Of a stretch of 64,000 bases of DNA, positions 46,752 through 56,449 are shown one piece after another. The number at the start of each line of letters is the position of its first letter. Position 1 is the first letter of the stretch. The DNA is taken from NCBI GenBank assembly GCA_033977485.1, contig CM066994.1:43921155-43985154 (forward strand). Direction: 5' to 3'. The notes below the pieces were generated by a model. The model worked only from the letters and a program-made list of their open reading frames with translations. It ran no database searches and had not been told where the DNA came from. This DNA is from Hydrangea macrophylla (lineage: Eukaryota > Streptophyta > Magnoliopsida > Cornales > Hydrangeaceae). The position numbers and the translations under genes are program-made.

Positions 46752-47843
46752 TCAAGCTCGCCTCGCAGCCAAGGTTTGGATCTTTAGAAGATACTCAGTA
46801 GTAGGCACAGTCAGAGCAGGAGTCCCCGGGAACGGAGCAGCCATTCTGCTGGGCCAAGCCTCCATGAAAGCCTTCACGATAGAAGGACGCAAAGGGGATC
46901 CCCTGGTGAAATCAGCGGTCACAGATTCAGTGACATCTTGCAAAAGCCCGAACTGACGGACAACTCGATCAGGAATGTAGAAAGTCGTAGCATTTAAACC
47001 CGGCAGCCAGATGCCAGGACGCCCAGGGAGGCGTACAGCAACAGAACGATGAGTCCACTGAGGGCAGATCCAGCGAATGTCACCAGAAGAGAGACCTTGG
47101 AGCCAACCGAGCCATGCATCAGCAGATTGGAATAAGCAATGGATTTCCATGCAGTCGTAAGAAAATGGCCCACGAAGATGCGAGGGGTGAATGAAGAGAT
47201 CGAGGCGTTCCATGAGCCAAACTTGCAAGACGAAAGGTGCCCCGGCAGATAATACGGCCCCGGTAACATGGGCATGGCTCAATCCAATCAGAGTTTCACC
47301 AAGAATCAGCATAACAGCACTTTTCATCTCCCTCAAACCACAGGCAATAGGTATGAGAATGTCAGAAGATGACTGGAATAGGAAGTAGGAGAGCATGGCG
47401 ATTGACAAGGCACTACGTCGGATGATCTGGTACTCGCCGTCATAGGGGTCCCCTATGGGAGCATAAACAGAGGCAAGGCGCTCAAAATCAACATGCCTGT
47501 CACAAATAAAGGAGCCCGCCGCATCTCGAGATATGTGGAGAAGAGTGGCTAAAACCCGAACATACCCGGCCTGAATCTGAGGAACCATCAATTCAGCAGA
47601 GGGATCAGTGTGGAGAATGGCGCTAAATTCCTCGAACAAAGGGCAAATCTCCTGAAAGCCGAAGCGGAAGACATTAAGAGCAGGATCCCAACACTGAATG
47701 GCGGCTCGAAGTAGGCCCTCATTCAGATTCATTTGTTGAAAAGAAAAGAGGTCGTTCAACCGGAAACACTCGAAGTTGAGCTTGTCGATACCCGAGAGAG
47801 TATCCATCCATGGGAAGAGGATTTGAGAGTTAACGGGGGCCAT
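46752..47843 (-). CDS. Antisense gene 2 of Tat element, DUF7745-like protein
   Basis: Single exon, 363 aa, intact, antisense to gag-pol. I chose ATG at 47843 because the sequence upstream is a TATA box and palindrome array rather than coding, and because copy 2 aligns from exactly this codon. The protein is mostly helical-looking with CWDP (51-54), FRFG (59-62) and EEFSAIL (71-77); this pattern resembles the plant DUF7745 family, which is common in Tat-type transposons, but I could not confirm it. There is no signal peptide, zinc finger or catalytic motif that I recognise. It lies 619 bp downstream of antisense gene 1 on the same strand but appears to have its own promoter. The function is unknown; a nuclear regulatory or chromatin role is only a guess from its association with the PMD gene. 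Confidence 0.82.
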   Translation of the reverse strand: MAPVNSQILFPWMDTLSGIDKLNFECFRLNDLFSFQQMNLNEGLLRAAIQCWDPALNVFRFGFQEICPLFEEFSAILHTDPSAELMVPQIQAGYVRVLATLLHISRDAAGSFICDRHVDFERLASVYAPIGDPYDGEYQIIRRSALSIAMLSYFLFQSSSDILIPIACGLREMKSAVMLILGETLIGLSHAHVTGAVLSAGAPFVLQVWLMERLDLFIHPSHLRGPFSYDCMEIHCLFQSADAWLGWLQGLSSGDIRWICPQWTHRSVAVRLPGRPGIWLPGLNATTFYIPDRVVRQFGLLQDVTESVTADFTRGSPLRPSIVKAFMEAWPSRMAAPFPGTPALTVPTTEYLLKIQTLAARRA

Positions 47844-47899
47844 TTGAAGAGAAAAGAAGGAGAAGGAAGATGTTTTGCGGAGTGTTAGAGGAAGAGGGG

Positions 47900-47907
47900 T
47901 ATAAATA
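47900..47907 (-). promoter_or_regulatory. TATA box of antisense gene 2
   Basis: The minus strand reads CTATTTATACC, 57-64 bp before the ATG at 47843, and sits between the start codon and the GCCG array. Confidence 0.6.
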
Positions 47908-47930
47908 GGGAGATAAAGCTGCCCACCAGA

Positions 47931-48066
47931 TCGCGGCACTCGATAAAGTGAAGCGGCACTCCATGAAGTGCCACGCGGCAGTCCATGAAAGCCGTTGCGG
48001 CACTTACTGACTGCCGTCGCGGCAATCACCGAGTGCCGCGAAGGCCTACTCGAGTGCCGTTCTGAG
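47931..48066. repeat. GCCG palindrome array upstream of antisense gene 2
   Basis: Words GCGGCACTCCATGAAGTGCC, GCGGCAGTCCATGAA, GCGGCACTTACTGACTGCCG, GCGGCAATCACCGAGTGCCG and CTACTCGAGTGCCG lie 25-160 bp upstream of the TATA box. They are the same word type as in the Tat LTRs. Confidence 0.93.
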
Positions 48067-48461
48067 TTTCCCATTGGCCAGGTCTTGTTTGTAACTCGAG
48101 TAGCCCACCTGCAAACAGAAAGCTAGATATAAAGGCAATAAAACGTGCGCATCATGCAGCACGTGCAAATACATTCATTCATTTTGCACATATCAAATAA
48201 ATAAAAGAAATAGAAGCATTCAAAGATAAAAATAAAGTCGGGACCAAGCCATGGTCCCACATACGGCAGGAGTTGGACCAAGCCATGGTCACACATACGG
48301 TGAATAAGCAGAAAGCATAATGAAATGTTTAAAGCATCTATCCTACCAAATAAAAGGAAGCAGCCGTCAGAATAAAGCATATGTATGTATATACAGTCAT
48401 CCACCCAAAAAAAAAAATCCTCCCACAGCTCTCCAAAATAAAATAATAACAAAAAGCAGAG
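48067..48461. other. Intergenic region between the two antisense genes
   Basis: AT-rich, no gene seen. It contains a direct repeat of GGACCAAGCCATGGTCxCACATACGG (about 48241-48265 and 48274-48299). Presumably it includes the 3' UTR of antisense gene 1. Confidence 0.7.
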
Positions 48462-51268
48462 TCAGCCGCGACCCCGACCCCGGCCGCGAGTCTGGCGAGT
48501 CGTACGTCTGAGAGGCTCCTCCTCTGACTCAGTCCCGCTGCCTCCACCAGTCCCGCCGTGTCCGCCACTACCGCCGCCTCGGCCTCTGCCACCGCTGGTG
48601 CCCTCGCCGCCACCTCCGCCACGTCCAGCACCGCTACCTCCGGGGGTATCACTGAGAGGGATACCGAGCTGCTGAAGCCGCTGCTGGAGCTGCCCCACCT
48701 GCTGGGACAAGACTCTAATCTCCTCCGCCTGAAATAAAAAAGGAATGAGTCCAGACAGCATTGAAATGACGGATAAAATACTGAGAATAGAAGGAATAAA
48801 AGATCATACCTGGGCCCTCAGCTGGGTCGCAGTAGTCGCTCGAGCTCCCTCGGCCTGAAAGCAAGAAACAGGAGTAAAAGATCAGCTAGAAAGAGATACA
48901 ATCCCAGTCAAAAGTAGGAGTGGGAATGAATTTCTTACCATCCACTCGCGTCCAAGAACCCACTGTCGCACGCTATGGGCATACGACAGGCCCTCCTCCG
49001 CGTAAGCACGCGGGACAAGGTCGTAGTGAATAGGAATGGTGGGGGCGCCCTGTGAAAGTCGGGGGATCGTCTTCACATGAGGCTCGCCAAATGAGACGGT
49101 CGACATAGTCCAGTCCCACTCAGGTAGGCCAGGGGGGCGGGCCGCAGCAGGGACATGCTGCAAACAAAAGTAATAAGACATGGGTGAGGAGTAAAAGGAA
49201 GAACTCACAAAAATAATAAAGGAATCATTTACTCACCCGAGTCACTTCCATCAGCGGGAAGTTCGGCATCAGCTTGGCGGCACGAAAGGCCGCATATCCG
49301 TCAGGGTCGTCCAAGAAGCCGTGGATACCAAAGCCAGCTCGAGCAGCCGAGTAGTCGCCGCCCTGAAGTGTGTCTGTAGCCCTCATGGAGTCGGGAGGAG
49401 GGAATGGCACAAAGAATCTGGGAGCCGCTATAAACTGCCTGGTCACTCTCTCTCCCAAGTACCACGCCATACCCTCTGACCCACCGTCGAGAAGCCGTCT
49501 CATCGGGTCATACCCGGCCGACTCCTGAATCCCCGCGCGAGCCTCGGGTAGCGCCCTGAGCCATGGCTGCCACTGTACGTGCTCCTCCCGTAGGTTCGTT
49601 AGGAAGTTCCTGAACGAAACAAAGTCATGAGCCCCGGTCTTGCGCCCGACCCTGTCCTTCGCCCACTTCAGCCCCTGGGGCATGATGAGGGCGTCAGCAG
49701 CACGTGTCTCAGGAGACATCATGCGGAGATACTCATGGGACCAAATCTGTAATGAAAAGAGAGAAAGAAAAAGGAGATTGGTATCGCAATGTAAATAAAT
49801 TTTTGGAAGTAAAATAAGCAATAGAATACAAAAATAAAAAATATATATATACCTCCCACGCTCTCCAATACCCGCTAGTAGCAGTCGACCTGTCCCGAGA
49901 GATGGCACTCATATGCCTGTATAGGATGGCCAACCCCGTACCGGCCCAATCATACTCGACAACCCGGTCCAGATGCTCCAACGACGCCACCAAAGAAGCA
50001 GAAATCCGATCACCCTTGGTGCTCAACAAGGAGCACCCCAGCACATACATCAAGAAACCCCGGGCCATCTGCTCGTCCGTAAAGTCGGGTTTTCCCCGGA
50101 AAGTATCCATGAACCACCAGGCCGTGACTAAAGCCTCCTCCGGGACCACCCCTAACAATGGCTCCATCTGATCCCACTCCTGATCTGTCAAATGCCTCAG
50201 AGGCTCTCCACCGAAGGCGATCCCGGTAATCATCGAGAAGTCCAGCGGGGTCAACGTCATCTCGCCGAAAGAAAAGTGGAAGGTACTCGTGGTATCCCAC
50301 CACCGCTCGGCCAGCGCGTGTATCTGCTGCAAGTCGTTGGAGCTCTTCGTCAAGAGTTTGACGAAGTCTCCAAACCCCGCTGCGTCCACCAGAGCCCTCA
50401 CGGTCGGGCTCAGCTCGGTGTACCACTCGTGGCCATGTGCAAGGCTGCCGTGACCCTTCAGGACTTTGGGCTGCAGCTGCAAGAAAGAATCACAAGATTT
50501 GTTGTTAGAAAATAAATAAAAGAAGAAAGCAATAAAGAAGGAGATAAGTAATAAATATAAAAAAAAAGAAAGAGAAAGTTTAGAAGTATTCATATAGGAT
50601 TTCACAAGTAAGGCACTCGTTTGCATTCAAGAGAAAATGAATAAAAGAAAACAAGGATTTTGGGTCCGGAAAGAGTTTGATTGCAAAAAAAGAGGAACGC
50701 GTAATTGCGAACATTCGAGAATCATTTTTTAAATAATAAAATGGCATTAGAAATGCTCGAGGAAAACTTGCCGGGGCGGTAAATGCAGAAAAAGGTTCAT
50801 GATTTCATCTCCACAAGCATTGGATTTCGTTATTCACAAGCAATGTTTGAGATTCCGGTCGAATGGCTTTCGAAAGTCGTTGAACAAAGTCAAAAGGGAA
50901 AATAAAGGATAATTCGAGCATAAAATTTATTTATTTTATAAAGAAGTTTCAAAGAGTTCACGAGAAATGAAAATTAAATTTGGAATTCCTTTACAAAGAG
51001 CATGTAATAAAACATCCGAGACGCTCGGAGACGCCACAAGCATGACGTTTGGAATGGGGTATCTAAAAGCTGTGACAATTCTACGTTACATTCACAAGGA
51101 GGAAGAAATACGAGAAAGAAATACGAGAAAGAATAAAGGAGAAGCGCTTACCTCGCGCTTAAACGCGCGGGCTGACAAATGCTCATCAGGATCCCTCAAT
51201 AACAGTGTAGCGTCTGGATGATGGGTGGCCGTATACTTGGCCTTCTTCTTCCTAGAACCACTCGCCAT
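48462..51268 (-). CDS. Antisense gene 1 of Tat element: spliced PMD protein with RGG-like tail
   Basis: Six coding exons on the minus strand: 51268-51152, 50476-49853, 49746-49237, 49157-48939, 48854-48810 and 48728-48462. All have GT..AG introns and all junctions are phase 0, giving 593 aa with no stop. A further intron (51354-51272, CAG/GTATG .. TTGACAG) precedes the ATG in the 5' UTR. The protein has a basic start (RKKKAK), then a plant mobile domain opening with ERWW and FHFSFGEM (about residues 97-112) and running through exons 2-3, a short coiled-coil-like segment (LSQQVGQLQQRLQQL) and a Gly/Arg-rich end (GRGRGRG). PMD proteins include the MAIN/MAIL1 group, which act in silencing and genome stability in plants, and PMDs are common in transposons. 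Substrate and partners are unknown. Exon 2 could start at 50476 or 50470 (two AGs, both in frame). Confidence 0.85.
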
Positions 51269-51271
51269 AAC

Positions 51272-51354
51272 CTGTCAAAAGGAAAAGGGAGATTCACACG
51301 TTAAAATTCACAAAAATTCAGAAAATAATGAAATAACAGGGTTTCAGAACATAC
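51272..51354 (-). other. 5' UTR intron of antisense gene 1
   Basis: The minus strand reads CACAG/GTATGTTC, an 83-bp AT/pyrimidine-rich body, and CCTTTTGACAG/GTTATG. The acceptor lies three bases before the start codon. Confidence 0.65.
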
Positions 51355-51490
51355 CTGTGAGTGTCGTCGAATAATACAGAAGCGGAGAGGAGGATGAGAG
51401 AAAATTTCTCCAGAGAGATTCCGAGATGAAAAGAGTTGAGAGAATGAATGAAGTGTTTGAATCCCGGCGGTTTTAACCACTGCCACTCAA

Positions 51491-51620
51491 ACGCGGCACT
51501 CAAATTTTCGTGCGCGGCATTCGGTCAACTGCCGCGCGGCACTCGCCGAGTGCCGCAACGGCACTACGTGAGTGCCGTGCGGCAGTCACGGACTGCCGCG
51601 GTAAGCCGCGTGTGCCGCGA
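51491..51620. repeat. GCCG palindrome array upstream of antisense gene 1
   Basis: Words GCGGCACTCAAATTTTCGTG, GCGCGGCACTCGCCGAGTGCCGC, CGGCACTACGTGAGTGCCG and GCGGCAGTCACGGACTGCCGC lie 220-350 bp upstream of the ATG, just beyond the expected 5' UTR. Confidence 0.93.
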
Positions 51621-51774
51621 TTAAGGCGGTTCAAAGATATTTACTTTCCCCCCAAAAATTCAAATCAAGTCCCGAAAATTAAACTTGAGCCCCCCGGAGT
51701 GTGCCCTCACTACACTTTTTGACCCCGGTGTTGTTTCTAGGTTTAAATCAGCTACATATTTCAAAATGTAGGTA

Positions 51775-51935
51775 TAAATTCTAGCCTGTGGGCTCCCGAC
51801 TCCCAGAAATTGGAGTAAAATTCGAGCCTGTGGGCCCCCAAATTTCGAAAGATGGAATCCTAGCCCGCGGGCCCCGATTCTTGAAAATATAAAGTAGATT
51901 TTAAGCCCGTGGGCTCCCAAACTTTGAAAATTTGA
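51775..51935 (+). repeat. Imperfect about 40-bp repeats (AGCCTGTGGGCTCCC)
   Basis: Four diverged units each contain AGCCxGTGGGCxCCC followed by an A/T-rich GAAA stretch, next to the 60-bp array. Confidence 0.8.
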
Positions 51936-51938
51936 ATT

Positions 51939-52590
51939 TGGAATATAACGGATTTATATTCCCGGTTCTCGCAACGGATTTGCATTTTCCCGGTTCTCGC
52001 AACGGACTTGCGTTAACCCTTGCTTTTCGAATATAACGGATTTATATTCCCGATTTTCGCAACAGATTTGCGTTAACCCTCGTTTTTTAGAATATAACGG
52101 ATTTATATTCCCGGTTCTCGTAACGGATTTGCGTTAACCCTTGTTTTTTAGAATATAACGGATTTATATTCCCGGTTCTCGCAACGGATTTGCGTTTTCC
52201 CGGTTCTCGCAACGGACTTGCGTCAACTCTCGCCTTTTGAATATAACGGATTTATATTCCCGGTTTTCGCAACATATTTGCGTTAACTCTCGCCTTTTGA
52301 ATATAACGGACTTATATTCCCGGTTTTCGCAACATATTTGCGTTAACTCTCACCTTTTGAATATAACAGACTTATATTCCCGGTTTTTGCAACATATTTG
52401 CGTTAACTCTCGCCTTTTGAATATAACGGACTTATATTCCCGGTTTTTGCAACATATTTGCGTTAACTCTCGCCTTTTGAATATAACGGACTTATATTCC
52501 CGGTTTTTGCAACATATTTGCGTTAACTCTCGCCTTTTGAATATAACGGACTTATATTCCCGATTTTCGCAACGGACTTGCGTTGACCTT
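51939..52590 (+). repeat. 60-bp tandem array in Tat 3' UTR
   Basis: Units have the form GAATATAACGGAxTTATATTCCCGGTT..GCAACxxATTTGCGTTAA. The left part is irregular (about 60-90 bp units); from about 52220 the period is exactly 60 bp and neighbouring units are nearly identical. Because 60 is a multiple of 3, an open frame of 20-residue repeats (52237-52656) results; I do not call it a gene. Confidence 0.95.
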
Positions 52591-53011
52591 CGTGATCAAA
52601 TCAAAAGCACTCTCATGACTCCTATGACAGATTCTCGCATAGATAATCTTCCCTGACTAACACGCCACAAAATGCGCGTCATACATAGGGAAAATGTGAT
52701 AAGCATGACACTTACACAACTAGGTCAATCTAGAAAAACACCATTGCATGGCACTTGCATCACGACAGGATAGGTGCATCCATCTGTATGACTACTTGCG
52801 TTTGTGAATGTTTGCCCATGTCTGAACTACGCTTTGGTCTGATTCCTGATGGGATACGTAAGCAGCTCGCCATGGAGCACGACCAATTGGAATTTCGCCT
52901 GTTTTTGCAACGCATTTTGTTTTTACCTAAATTCGACAGTCAGGTCAAAGGCTTGTCTTCACACAGGCTTTGACATTCACTTATGGGACGCGTTGCTCCA
53001 CAAGCTCCGTC
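52591..53011 (+). other. Tat 3' UTR end
   Basis: No gene. It contains the conserved block GAACTACGCTTTGGTCTGATTCC..GGGATACGTAAGCAG (about 52825-52866), also found after pol at 46047-46086. Confidence 0.75.
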
Positions 53012-53013
53012 AA

Positions 53014-53025
53014 AGAGGGGCAAAC
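53014..53025 (+). promoter_or_regulatory. Tat polypurine tract
   Basis: AGAGGGGCAAAC abuts the LTR start TGTAGACACC at 53026. This primes plus-strand synthesis. Confidence 0.88.
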
Positions 53026-54225
53026 TGTAGACACCCCAATTTTGACCGACCGTCGAATTTAGGAGAGTGTCACCTCCATATCCGATGATGACAAGGACCG
53101 AAAAATTGAAGCATTCCACGCTCTTCAGAAAGTTCTCCAAAAACGCGATAAAATTTCACAGAAAGAGGGAAATACCAGGTATTTAGGAGAATTCAGATAT
53201 AAAACACAACTTTTGGAAAAGATATTCAAAAATAATTTGTTTCAAAAAGAGAAAAGACCTAAAAGGGGAATCTCAGCTACAAACGGCACACGGCGGACTT
53301 CCGCGGCACTCACTGAATGCCGCACGACAGTCAGAGAGTGCCGCACGGCATTCACCAGGTGCCGCCCAAAATCTCTGAATGCCGTTCACTTTTAAAGTCT
53401 GTATTTTGCAGAGCAATACGTATGCGTATGCAAATGAGAACAAAAAACTGATAAAGTAAGACTGACAAAAATGCGGCAATCCATTAATTGCCGCGACATT
53501 TGGTGAATGCCGCGCGGCAGTCATGAAGTGCCGCAACGGCATTTGATGAATGCCGCAGCGGCAGTCACGGACTGCCGCGTCAGTATCTGGACTGCCGCGC
53601 TGGACAGCAGTCTGCATAATTTCAGAAAGTACACATTGTACCAACTAATGAGGGAATTACACCTGTTTTTTGCTCCGAAATTCACCAAAAATACCTGGTA
53701 ATTTTGCTTATAAAAGAGAAGGGATCTTCCTAAAAGAGGGGAGACCAAGAAGAACACCAAGAAACACATTGGGAGAGAGGTCATATACAAAAAATACTTC
53801 CATTACACCAAGATTTTTTTAGAGAGAAAAGAGAGTGTTTAGAGAATTAGAGAGAAGAGCTTGGAAGATCTTCAAAGAAAAGAAAACTTTGAGGATAATT
53901 TGGAGGTGATCCTCTAACCATAGATTATTGGCTTTTTCTTTCTTCTCCTAAAATCTCTAATCCTAAAATCTTTCACTATTTTCTTTGCTTGTCAAGTAAA
54001 CTTAGGAGTTTCTTTTGTTCTCATATTACTTTCTTCCACTTTCTTGTTTACATTCTTCTCTTAAAGGTCTTGGAGATCCTCAATATCTCTTTTGATCTCT
54101 TGAGCATGATCTTTTGAACCCCATGTAGGCTTGTGCCTCACATAGGAGTCAAAGTTTGATCACCACTTCATAAGAGGATCCAAGTCCATACTCATGAGTT
54201 GGGTCTTCTAAGTTTGATGCCTTGA
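53026..54225 (+). repeat. Tat copy 1 3' LTR, truncated
   Basis: It matches 35174-36373 nearly perfectly (about ten differences seen) and then stops at TTTGATGCCTTGA, losing about 1.8 kb. It includes GCCG arrays (53284-53382, 53473-53602) and TATA at 53709-53716. Confidence 0.92.
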
Positions 54226-55199
54226 AGCACATTTTTTAAGAAGCTTATTTCAAAACTCAACTCATGATCAACTAGATCCAAATCAACAAATAGATGAGAA
54301 TTCAGTCACAATTCAAGTGGTGTGTGATGAAATGAGGTAGTAAGAGACTTTTTGCAAATTGTGTAAAAGATCCTAAAATTCTTTGAATTGTGATTGAATT
54401 GAGTCTAAACTAATGTTAAGATTAGAGGATTACCTCCAAATGTCCTCAGATTTTATAGGTTTTTGATGAAGATCTTCAAATATCTTCAAGTTCTTCTTCA
54501 AGCTTCTCAATCATCAATGGCTTTTTCTTCCAATTCTCTTTCAAGCTCACCAAATTCACTCTTATTTACCAAAAAATGTTTAATCAAGGACCTCTTTTCA
54601 ATGGAGACATATACCTCCTTATGTAGACCTATTGGGACAGGCTGGATCAGTAAATTCGAAGTGATCTTGTATGTGAAGTGTGATCCTTGCAAACTGTTAT
54701 AGCGGACGGCATTCGGTGAATTGTCTGCGGCACTCACTGAGTGACTGTCCGACACTCACTAACTGCCGACGCGGTACTCAATAATTGCCACTGTGATTGC
54801 CGCGTGCCGTCTCGCTTGCTGTTATTTGTATATATATATTGTTATTATTAGTATTTTTTTTTTCCTTGAAATTCTTTTCTTTCTTTTTTTCTAAACTAAA
54901 AATTCATTTTCCTTTTTCTTTTCCTTTAAAATTCATTTTCCTTTAAAAAAACACACATGCATACACATATATGTATATATATAACCATATTTATGCAGAT
55001 TTTCACACCCAAAATTTCTGTTCCTTTCTTTTTCTTCTTCTTTCTTTTCTTGAATTTCATCATTTTTTAGATTGAAAAGCCTTCTGAAGAGCATGAATCA
55101 TCTCTAAAGATCCTGGATTTCTGTCAGTCATTGTCGTCATTAGTTTTGGAGGCAATCCTCTCTTGAATTTGACGGTCTATCAAAATCAGGGTGTCTACA
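54226..55199 (-). repeat. Tat copy 2 5' LTR, outer portion
   Basis: Reverse orientation: it begins TGTAGACACCCTGATTTTGAT at 55199 and reads leftward through a GCCG array (54709-54806) to the CTCATTTCATCACACACCAC block (54340-54320). It is homologous to 1-1000. It continues at 35173 on the far side of copy 1. Confidence 0.85.
54709..54806. repeat. GCCG palindrome array in inverted Tat LTR
   Basis: CGGCATTCGGTGAATTG, GCGGCACTCACTGAGTG and related decayed words lie in the copy 2 LTR. Confidence 0.75.
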
Positions 55200-55248
55200 C
55201 ACTCTTCTCAATAATCTTCTTTCTAGCGTGTCACGTGTCTGTGTTTTC

Positions 55249-55792
55249 TAAGAGCAACTGCAGTGGTGTAGTCTATATGGTAAATTAGCTTAAATTTAGC
55301 AATTATGTTCCACAGTGGTGTAGCATATAAGAAACAGTAGGGAAGCCTTACTTTAGCATACCACTAATTTTCTTACTGTACGGGCAAACGACATTCACTT
55401 TGCTGGTTGAGTCACTGAACGACAAAGACAATGACGGTCGGTACTGGCTGGCAAAGGCAATGCTGGCTGGTGTTCTAAAAATTTAATATTTTTGCATATC
55501 ATAATTTCACACATAATTTTAAAATTACATGTGCTTTTATTAATAGGTTGGATCCATTCAGGATATGACGCATCCCTTAATTACAATCTAAATTTGTGGA
55601 AATAAGTTTTGACTCCAATTTAAAAAACTAAATTAAATTATATAAAATCAAATTTATTTTTTTGTTTGGTTCACTTTGGGCTGGTGCTCCCTTTTCTATT
55701 TGGCCACTACACCACAGTGTAGCTCCAAGAAACAATAGGGCAAACTACCTTAATTTAGCCTACATTTTACTACATCACTGCAGTTGCTCTAA
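55249..55792. mobile_element. Tourist-like MITE with TAA TSD
   Basis: The body is 55252-55789 (538 bp). Terminal inverted repeats are GAGCAACTGCAGTGGTGTAG at the left and its complement, with one mismatch, at the right. TAA flanks it at 55249-55251 and 55790-55792. Sub-terminal copies of CACAGTGGTGTAG/CTACACCAC lie inside. The TIR and 3-bp TSD fit PIF/Harbinger-derived MITEs. There is no transposase. Confidence 0.88.
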
Positions 55793-56449
55793 GAAATTGA
55801 ATATAGGATAAAGTTTTTCACGATTAGGTCATGTTTGACAAAAGCTTTTGCTTTTACGATTCAATAACAAAAAAGGAGCTTGGCTAAAAGTTGTTGAAGT
55901 GCTTTTGGGCAACTGCAAAATTCTATGATCAACCCACAATTTTTTGCAATTCAATTGTAGTAAACAATTTCATTTTGACTGTTGAAGTTTCATAATTAAT
56001 TGTGGACTTCCATACGCAGTCATGAAATTATACATAAAATTCTCCACTGACATGTTGAGTGAATCTTATCAAAACTAACGCTTTGGAGTTTTGCTGTAAC
56101 ATGATTGCTGAAAAAAAAATGGAAGAGTATCATTAAATAAAGTAAAAATTGCATTGAGATTTGTCGAGGTCAATCAGCAGAAACTCAAAGCAAAGTCATA
56201 TGTAATTAATTTTCTTTCTTTTAATTCTTTAGACCATACAGCTTGCAATGAGTTATTCTGAAAGAAAAAAAAAACAGATCACTAATGCGGATACTAATAG
56301 CATTTTTGGTAGTCACTTGCCATTAATAGTTAAATATAGCTTTTTTTCCTTTTTTAAAATACATCACCATAAATAAATCCATTCAAATAAAAATAGGAGA
56401 ATTTTCCACACTTCTTATATATTTTGCAACTTCTATGTTTTCTTAGAAA
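55793..56449. other. AT-rich region, no gene seen
   Basis: Nothing supportable. The words CATGTTTGACAAAAGCTTTTGC near 55830 recall hAT-type MITE ends, but no matching opposite end was found. Confidence 0.5.

Larger units (their letters stand above)
35174..54225 (+). mobile_element. Young Tat-clade element (copy 1) with two antisense genes
   Basis: Order on the plus strand: 5' LTR 35174-38160, primer site 38164-38181, leader, gag-pro 39376-42561, pol 42561-46013 (four stops), spacer with duplicated hairpin unit, antisense gene 2 (47843-46752) and antisense gene 1 (51268-48462), tandem repeats, polypurine tract 53014-53025, and 3' LTR from 53026 that is cut short at about 54225. About ten differences are visible by eye over the 1.2 kb shared by both LTRs, so insertion is recent. 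It landed inside the 5' LTR of Tat copy 2. The truncated 3' LTR and short flank loss mean a deletion followed. TGATC directly left of the element also occurs at 54265-54269, but I do not treat that as a proven TSD. Confidence 0.93.

Noticed and set aside
47844..48074. N-terminal extension of antisense gene 2 up to 48074
   Set aside because: The extension translates a TATA box and the GCCG palindrome array, and copy 2 homology as coding starts at 47843.
48462..51268. Host PMD gene captured between transposons
   Set aside because: It lies between pol and polypurine tract of one element, and a homologous gene sits in the same relative place in another Tat copy, so it belongs to the element.
52237..52656. 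139-codon ORF of 20-residue repeats
   Set aside because: It is a by-product of a tandem array whose period is a multiple of three, in the 3' UTR.
35169..54269. TGATC on both sides of Tat copy 1 as a target-site duplication
   Set aside because: The right copy (54265-54269) lies 39 bp past the end of 3' LTR homology, and those 39 bp do not match the LTR end; they align better with the copy 2 LTR. A chance match is likely.
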